Notes under the pieces: generated by a model
The model's database searches: none
Seen by the model: the letters and a program-made list of their open reading frames with translations, nothing else
Told to the model about the DNA's origin: nothing
Assembly: GCA_001600695.1 (NCBI GenBank)
Contig: BCKQ01000004.1
Coordinates: 62,001 to 126,000, forward strand
Origin: Ascoidea asiatica
Taxonomy: Eukaryota > Ascomycota > Saccharomycetes > Ascoideales > Ascoideaceae
Direction of reading: 5' to 3'
Length of the DNA: 64,000 nucleotides
Shown: piece after piece, positions 58,430-64,000 of the stretch
Layout of the letters: every line of letters begins with the position of its first letter
Position numbering within the stretch: position 1 is the first letter of the stretch
Made by a program: the position numbers and the translations under genes

Positions 58430-58857
58430 GACACAACAACAGCAAAGCACAAATTAATATAAAAGAAAAGGTGAAAGAAACAAAAACAGAGACATCAAAA
58501 GAGACATAAACAGAGGCAAATCAGAAATAGTCAAGAACCAGAAGAACCACAAGAACCAAAAGAAACAGAAGAAGCAAGAACTGATTCAAAACAAAAAAGA
58601 TAAAACGCAGGGTAACTATGGTTTCACGTGCAGGTTTCTTGAGATGAATTCCGGACTGAATCCAAGGCCATTTCCGGCCGACAGTGGCGATGAGCATGTG
58701 TTTGTGGCCTTGTGAAGTGGAAAGGAGACTGTCGACTACACAGGTAATTGCTTGGGGAGGCAGTGATTTCAAAGGCAGATGTGTGCGGGTAAGCGTGTTG
58801 CAGCAGCTCCTCTGGCCCAGGTGCCGATATCTTTACCTTTTCAGAAGCACTTTACTA

Positions 58858-58905
58858 TCAGTACCACTATCAGTACCACTATCAGTACCACTATCAGTAC
58901 CATAT
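58858..58905. repeat. 12-bp tandem repeat (CAGTACCACTAT)n
   Basis: About four copies of CAGTACCACTAT lie in the NUP82-like / REEP-like promoter gap. Each unit holds a GTAC motif resembling others in this window. Confidence 0.85.
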
Positions 58906-59035
58906 TATCTGCTATTATCCTGAACTACAGAACCGATACTTGATATTTGGTATTTGATATTTAATATGTACAGTAGTAATATCCTCACTGCTCTTTCTGC
59001 TACAGTAAAGAGATCTTTGATTTGGAATTATATTA

Positions 59036-59140
59036 TATACAGTATATTATATAGATTGTATAGATTGTATATATTGTATATATTGTACATATTGTTTAAA
59101 TTGTATATATTGTATATTGTACATATTGTATAAATTGTAT
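59036..59140. repeat. TATTGTATA-type low-complexity AT repeat
   Basis: Imperfect copies of ATTGTATA span about 100 bp. It is a simple-sequence tract of the intergenic region. Confidence 0.8.
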
Positions 59141-59279
59141 ATATATTGGACATCTCCTCTTCAAATCTATCCAAATTTAATCTCATCACCTCTTAATACA
59201 TTAATATTTTTTCTTGTTTCTTTGCTTTTTTTACTTTTATTACAATAGTAATAATAAATTGCATTGATCTCATCTTATA

Positions 59280-59370
59280 TTATCTTGATATCTTTTCTTA
59301 TCTTATCTTATACTATCTTATACTATCTTATAGTATCTTATCCTAAATTATCCTAAATTATCCTATATTT
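59280..59370. repeat. (ATCTTATACT)n and (ATTATCCTAA)n decamer repeats
   Basis: Imperfect 10-bp repeats run as ATCTTATACT, then ATTATCCTAA, for about 90 bp, 190 bp before the next ATG. They could act as AT-rich promoter spacers. Confidence 0.75.
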
Positions 59371-59560
59371 TTATTGCTCGTTACTATTTACAATTACACT
59401 TCAACTTTGCATCTATATTTCTCCAAAATATATCATTTATTCTTATAAAACAATACACTACTTTGTATATTCCATTAATCTCAAATTCATTTTCAATTTA
59501 ATTAATTTTAATTATATTCATATCAAAAATACCCTTTAATTAATTTTAAAATTCTATCAA

Positions 59561-60514
59561 ATGTTTGACTTATTATTAGATTCAATAACTTTCGCAATTT
59601 CTGTATTATTTCCAATCTATGCTTCTTTTAAAGCAATTAATTCAAAGAATAATTTATTATTAAAACATTGGTTAATTTATTGGTTAATATTTATATTATC
59701 TTTTTCATTTTTAAATTTTTTTAATTTTTTTTTAAAATTTTTACCTTTTTTTCATTTTTTAAAATTATATTATTTCCTTTGGTTACTTTTACCAAATTCA
59801 AAAGGTTCTATATTTTTATATTTAAATTACTTATCTCCATTTTTATATTCAAATCAATTCAAAATTGAATCTTTTATCAATAATTCAATTCATGATATAA
59901 AATCAAATATTGATGATTTCAAAAATTTTTTTTTTTCTTTAATCAATTTGAATTATAATAATTCAATTAACAAAAATAACAATAACAATAATAATAATAA
60001 TAATAATAACAATAATAATAATACTAATTATTCACATTCTTATTTTCAATCTTTTCTAGATAAATTTGTTGATAATCAAAATCAATTTCAAAATCAATTT
60101 CAAAATAGCAAACTTAATCAAAATCAAAATCAAATTCAATCTATACCAAATTTATTACAAAGCTTTCTTTTCACTCTTCCCGATTCAAATATAAATAATT
60201 TAAATTCAACAGATAATGATATTTTAAATAATACTTTATCTGATACCTTAAAAGATACTTTAAAATCTAATTTAAACTCAAATATAAAAAATAATTTAAG
60301 TTCTTTCTCTTTAGATTTCGATTTAGTAAATAAAGAAGAAGCAAATCCTCCACCACCTACGAATTCTTACAACTCAGATTTAAACTCCTCTTTAAATTCT
60401 TCAAATTCTTCAGTCAATGATTCTTCAATAAACAATTCCTCAAATAATAATTCGTCCAATAATGGTTCTTCTTGGTTTCAATCTTGGTTATCTTCTAAAC
60501 AAAAATCATCTTAA
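59561..60514 (+). CDS. REEP/Yop1-like (TB2/DP1/HVA22) ER protein, possible Atg40-type receptor
   Basis: The gene encodes 317 residues. The first ~100 match a TB2/DP1/HVA22 core: FPIYASFKAI, WLIYWLIFILSF, a hydrophobic pair, then FLKLYYFLWLLLPNSKGSIFLYLNYLSPFL. It starts directly at this core, without the extra N-terminal helix pair of Yop1, so it resembles the REEP1-4/Rop1 type or Atg40. The C-terminal ~190 residues are Asn/Gln/Ser-rich with a long Asn run, and probably disordered and cytosolic. FDLV at 253-256, preceded by LD, matches the Atg8-interacting pattern (aromatic-x-x-aliphatic with an acidic neighbour). REEP-type hairpins bend ER membrane, and Atg40 recruits Atg8 for ER-phagy. That this is the Atg40 counterpart is a hypothesis. 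The membrane part is well supported; the receptor role is not. Confidence 0.75.
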   Translation: MFDLLLDSITFAISVLFPIYASFKAINSKNNLLLKHWLIYWLIFILSFSFLNFFNFFLKFLPFFHFLKLYYFLWLLLPNSKGSIFLYLNYLSPFLYSNQFKIESFINNSIHDIKSNIDDFKNFFFSLINLNYNNSINKNNNNNNNNNNNNNNNNTNYSHSYFQSFLDKFVDNQNQFQNQFQNSKLNQNQNQIQSIPNLLQSFLFTLPDSNINNLNSTDNDILNNTLSDTLKDTLKSNLNSNIKNNLSSFSLDFDLVNKEEANPPPPTNSYNSDLNSSLNSSNSSVNDSSINNSSNNNSSNNGSSWFQSWLSSKQKSS

Positions 60515-60996
60515 TATCAATTATAATCTCTTTTTTCATTCAGTTAGCTTATTTATTCTATGCTATTCTATTTTAAATGCTTCATGATTATGACTCTTTG
60601 ACATAATTTCATTTTATTATTTATTTACTTGTCCTTGATTTATATTGACTTTTCGATTAAAACATTATCTTAACTTACTTTGAATTGGTTTTCTTTTCTT
60701 ATATTTCTTTATTTCTTTATTTCTTACCTTATCTTATCTTATGATTTTTTATCAATTTTTATGCTTCTTTCTTTCCGGTTTCCATTTTTCTTTCTTATTT
60801 ACTTATGCTTTTAATTATTTCATATTATTTTATATATATCTTTTACTTCTACACTCTTCTACTTTTAATCTACAGTATTTTCATTTAAATTTTAATTATT
60901 GAAATTTATTTTTATTAACATCGTTTATAATTATTAAATTATTATTTATTTTAATATATTGTATTTACAAAAAAATTCTATTCATTAATTTTGAAA
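60515..60996. other. Convergent intergenic region, no gene seen
   Basis: This is 482 bp between the REEP-like and MRP20 3' ends. It has TTTATTTC and CTTATCTTAT runs and is pyrimidine-rich on the plus strand. No gene is seen. Confidence 0.5.
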
Positions 60997-61767
60997 TTAA
61001 TTTTTAGAATTAAGATATTTTATTATTAATTGTTTTTCTTCAATTTCTTGATTATATAATTCTCCTTTAATTTTTTTATTCATTAATATTCTTTCTGTTT
61101 TTTTACTAATAAATGGTTCTGCTCTAATATATCCTTTTGGATAAAATATTCCATCAAAACTTTTAATTGGTTTTTGAATATCACTACCAACTCTTCCACC
61201 AACTTCTTCATAATATTTATCTAATTCTTTAAAATATGAAATATGACTTTCTGCAGAATCATCTTCATTTGATGAAAAACTTTCTTTTGGCCAAATAAAT
61301 GGTTCTTCCATATCAATTGTCATTTTTTTAATTTGACTTTGTCTATAACGTGGTCCACCAGATTTATCCATTTGCCATGATCCTGGTAATAATTGCGTAG
61401 TAATATTTAATGCTCTTAAGCCATAAATATGAAATAAATAATCTCTTAAATCTAATTTATTGAAAGATTTTGGTACAATAAATTTTGCTTGATATGGTGT
61501 ATGTTTAGCATTTGGACGTAATAAAATTATACGTGCTTTTGGAAAATAAATTTTATTTTCACCAACTTTGAAATGTGGTTTACCTTTTAATATTGCACTT
61601 CTTTGCCAATCTAAAAGTTTTTCAGATAATGTCTTTTTTTTCACTAAATTATTACTTTTATTGAATTTACCATTTTTTATTATTGATTTTGTAGTCAATG
61701 TTGCAATTCCAAAAGTTTTTCTAAACCTGTTAATATTTGAAATAATTCTTGAAGTTAGTCTAGTCAT
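60997..61767 (-). CDS. MRP20: Mitochondrial 54S ribosomal protein uL23m
   Basis: The gene encodes 256 residues (S. cerevisiae Mrp20 263). The N-terminal ~40 residues are basic and Ser/Thr/Asn-rich, as a mitochondrial presequence should be. The uL23 core runs FPKARIILLRP...FIVPKSFNKLDLRDYLFHIYGL. It is followed by a mitochondria-specific C-terminal extension containing PRYRQSQIKKM and GGRVGSDI. It belongs to the mitochondrial large subunit near the polypeptide exit. The start at 61767 is the first ATG in frame. It is divergent from RPB2 by 510 bp. Confidence 0.92.
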   Translation of the reverse strand: MTRLTSRIISNINRFRKTFGIATLTTKSIIKNGKFNKSNNLVKKKTLSEKLLDWQRSAILKGKPHFKVGENKIYFPKARIILLRPNAKHTPYQAKFIVPKSFNKLDLRDYLFHIYGLRALNITTQLLPGSWQMDKSGGPRYRQSQIKKMTIDMEEPFIWPKESFSSNEDDSAESHISYFKELDKYYEEVGGRVGSDIQKPIKSFDGIFYPKGYIRAEPFISKKTERILMNKKIKGELYNQEIEEKQLIIKYLNSKN

Positions 61768-62277
61768 CTTTTGAATAATTTTTAGTCAATTTTTTTATTT
61801 GTTTATTTATTTATTCATCAATTATTGTAACAACTAACATAGATAGATATACTTAATCTACCCAAGGATTAATTTCAAATTCAAATGAAATAAATTTTCC
61901 CTTTGAAATTCTCAAATATCGTTAACGTTAGTAAAGTGTACTGCAGTACTGTAAATAATACCAGTAATTAGCTTAGCTCTTTTCTTCTTTTCAGTAAAAA
62001 TATTTAAAACCAAAATATAACACGACGGGTAACCTTTTACGCCTTCGAATTTGAAAAATTATGGCGGTTTTATTTCTTAAAAGAAAAATAACAAATGCGT
62101 AAATGATAGAAAGCGTAATAATTAAAATCAATTAATTAATTATCAATTAATTATCAATTCAATTTAATTTAATTCAATTGACATTCATTACAATTTATAT
62201 ACATACTACGGTTATAGCTTTTCAACAAATCTGTTCTATTGCAAATAATTTTCTATTAAATTATTACATATATATCC
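61768..62277. promoter_or_regulatory. Divergent promoter region MRP20 / RPB2
   Basis: This 510-bp gap has GTTAACGTTA (TAACGTTA at 61923-61930), TACTGCAGTACTG just after it, and a run of AATTAATTATCAATT repeats at about 62128-62165. No gene is seen. Confidence 0.55.
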
Positions 62278-64000
62278 ATGGATGAAAGTAAGTTAAGTTG
62301 AATATTTTACGTTTTGATTTTTTTGTTATTGTTTATCTTAGTCTAATGCTTCTTTTTTTGTTTATTTTTAAATAAAAACTATAATTCTGAAGTTTATATT
62401 CTAACCAAATTTTTTCTTTGCTTAAGTTTATGATGAGTTTGGAGGAGATGATCCTTATGGAGTCGAAGAAGAGCAAATAACTTCGGAAGATTGTTGGACT
62501 GTAATATCTTCTTTTTTTTCTAAGAAAGGTTTAGTATCTCAGCAAATTGAATCATTCAATGATTTCGTTGAGACATCTATTCAAGAGATTGTCTTAGAAG
62601 ATTCGACGTTAATTTTGGATCAACCAGCTCAACATGTTTCTCCGGATGATAATAAAAATAGAAGATATGAAATAACTTTTGGTAGAATTAAAATTTCTTT
62701 ACCTAGAATAACTGAAAGTGATGGTGTAGACCATAGTATGTATCCCCAGGAAGCAAGATTGAGAAATTTAACTTATTCATGTCCTTTATACGTTGATATA
62801 TCCAAAAGAGTTTTAGAGTCTATAGATGATGATAGTATTCCAGCTTCAAGAGTTGAATGGGAAGAAGTTCTTGATCCTGAAGCTGATGATGAAAAAGGTC
62901 CTAAATTGGGTCCGAAACAAAGTTTCATAGGTCAAGTTCCTATGATGTTAAGAGCAAGATTTTGTATTTTGAGAGATCTTTCTCCAAAAGATTTATATGA
63001 ATTAAAAGAGTGTCCTTATGATATGGGTGGTTATTTTATTATCAATGGGTCTGAAAAAGTTTTAATTGCACAAGAAAGATCAGCTGCCAATATTGTTCAA
63101 GTGTTCAAAAAATCAGCACCTTCTCCTATATCTCATATTGCTGAAATCAGATCTGCTTTAGAGCAAGGGTCTAGATTAATCAGTAACTTAGAGATAAAAC
63201 TTCTGAGATCAGGCGATAAACTGACCGGCGTTGGTAGAACTATAAAAGCAGTTTTACCCTATATTAAAGAAGATATTCCGGTAGCTGTTGTCTTCAGAGC
63301 TTTAGGCATTGTTCCAGATGGTGATATTATTGAGCATATCTGTTACGATGAAAATGATTGGCAAATGCTTGAAATGTTGAAGCCTTGTATTGATGAAGCA
63401 TTTGTTATTCAGGATAGGGAGGTTGCTTTGGATTTCATAGGTAGAAGAGGTAGCTCTTTAGGTGCAAAGAGAGATAAACGTATTCATTATGCTAAAGAAA
63501 TTCTTCAGAGAGAGTTGTTACCTCATATCACTCAAGAAGAAGGTTATGAATCTAGAAAAGCATTCTTTCTTGGCTATATGATACATAGATTACTATTATG
63601 TGCTTTGGAAAGAAAAGAACCTGATGATAGAGATCATTTCGGTAAAAAAAGATTAGATTTGGCTGGTCCATTATTAGCAAAATTATTCAGGATTTTATTT
63701 CGAAATCTTACAAAAGATATATTTCGATTTTTGCAAAAATGTATCGAAACTAACAAACCATTTAAATTAACAATTGCTATTAAACCAACAATCATAACCG
63801 ATGGATTGAAATACTCTCTAGCTACTGGAAATTGGGGAGAACAAAAGAAGGCTATGACATCTAAAGCAGGGGTTTCTCAAGTCCTAAATAGATATACTTA
63901 TTCATCAACACTTTCTCATTTAAGAAGAACTAATACTCCTATAGGAAGAGATGGAAAAATTGCTAAACCAAGACAACTTCATAACACTCATTGGGGTCTT
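62278..64000 (+). CDS. RPB2: RNA polymerase II second-largest subunit Rpb2 (spliced, partial)
   Basis: Exon 1 is 62278-62287 (MDE plus one base). The intron is 62288-62426 (139 nt; donor GTAAGT, branch-like TTCTAAC near 62399-62405, acceptor AAG). Exon 2 runs from 62427 past the window end. About 528 residues are visible of ~1220. The sequence matches Rpb2: [78 protein letters not shown] and [16 protein letters not shown]. The N-terminal lobe, protrusion and part of the fork are present, while the catalytic hybrid-binding and clamp parts lie beyond. The open end is due to the window, not a broken gene. Confidence 0.97.

Larger units (their letters stand above)
58430..59560. other. Intergenic region with GC-richer island and AT repeats
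   Basis: This 1.13-kb stretch starts with CACGTG at 58625-58630 inside an unusually G+C-rich ~240 bp (58600-58840). A 12-bp tandem repeat and low-complexity TATTGTATA and ATCTTATACT repeats follow. ORFs on both strands across the island are open but lack family features. It lies between the divergent starts of the NUP82-like and REEP-like genes, so it should include both promoters. Confidence 0.5.

Noticed and set aside
58521-58923. Overlapping ORFs on both strands of the GC-rich island
   Set aside because: The minus ORF opens with TTG and ends in a Leu/Phe-rich chance sequence; the plus ORF is mostly repeat-derived. Kept only as an island worth checking.

Overview
This window is nuclear DNA from an ascomycete budding yeast (Saccharomycotina). 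The evidence is AT-rich DNA, asparagine- and serine-rich proteins, compact genes on both strands, Zn2Cys6 regulators, yeast-type complex subunits (RSC, Rpa12 of Pol I, Nmd4, Nup82), and short introns with GTAAGT-like donors and TACTAAC-like branch sites. Several of these introns (RPB2, RPB7, RPA12, MRPL23) are absent from Saccharomyces cerevisiae as far as I recall, so a yeast outside that genus is likely. In-frame CTG codons are rare and none I checked sits at a position that decides its meaning. CTG is therefore read as Leu and the species is not named.

Layout. 0-6.3 kb: PRP8 (minus, cut by the left edge). 6.8-12 kb: an NPL6/SWP82-type RSC/SWI-SNF subunit, then an intron-containing gene for an unrecognised two-TM coiled-coil protein. 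12-14 kb: a large gene-free stretch. 14-19 kb: a zinc-cluster factor with a split cluster, then RSC4 with tandem bromodomains. 19-27 kb: SPF1 (P5A ATPase), a DDT/WHIM-like protein, RPA12 (spliced) and NMD4. 27-35 kb: a divergent pair, a septin with a long N-terminal extension and an HMG-box factor whose box is interrupted. 35.8-39.8 kb: a low-complexity acidic protein whose 3' part crosses a 100-N assembly gap inside an (AAT)n array. 40-47 kb (minus): a proline-rich hypothetical protein, a factor with three Zn2Cys6 clusters, and a tail-anchored protein with an RVSF motif. 48-51 kb: MTR10. 52-56 kb: RPS4, RPB7 and MRPL23, all spliced. 56-62 kb: NUP82-like, a REEP/Yop1-like ER protein and MRP20. 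62.3 kb to the end: the 5' part of RPB2 (spliced).

Functional themes. Three RNA polymerase subunits (RPA12, RPB7, RPB2) and two mitochondrial large-subunit proteins (MRPL23, MRP20) lie here, and each polymerase gene carries an intron near its start codon. Three chromatin-type genes (NPL6-like, RSC4, DDT/WHIM-like) fall within about 18 kb. CACGTG occurs in eight intergenic regions, one of them upstream of RPS4. Yeast genes are transcribed singly, so neighbours share divergent promoters rather than operons. I saw no tRNA, rRNA, transposon or CRISPR array. The least conventional items are the triple zinc-cluster protein, the interrupted HMG box, the split zinc cluster, and a REEP-like protein with a possible Atg8-binding motif.
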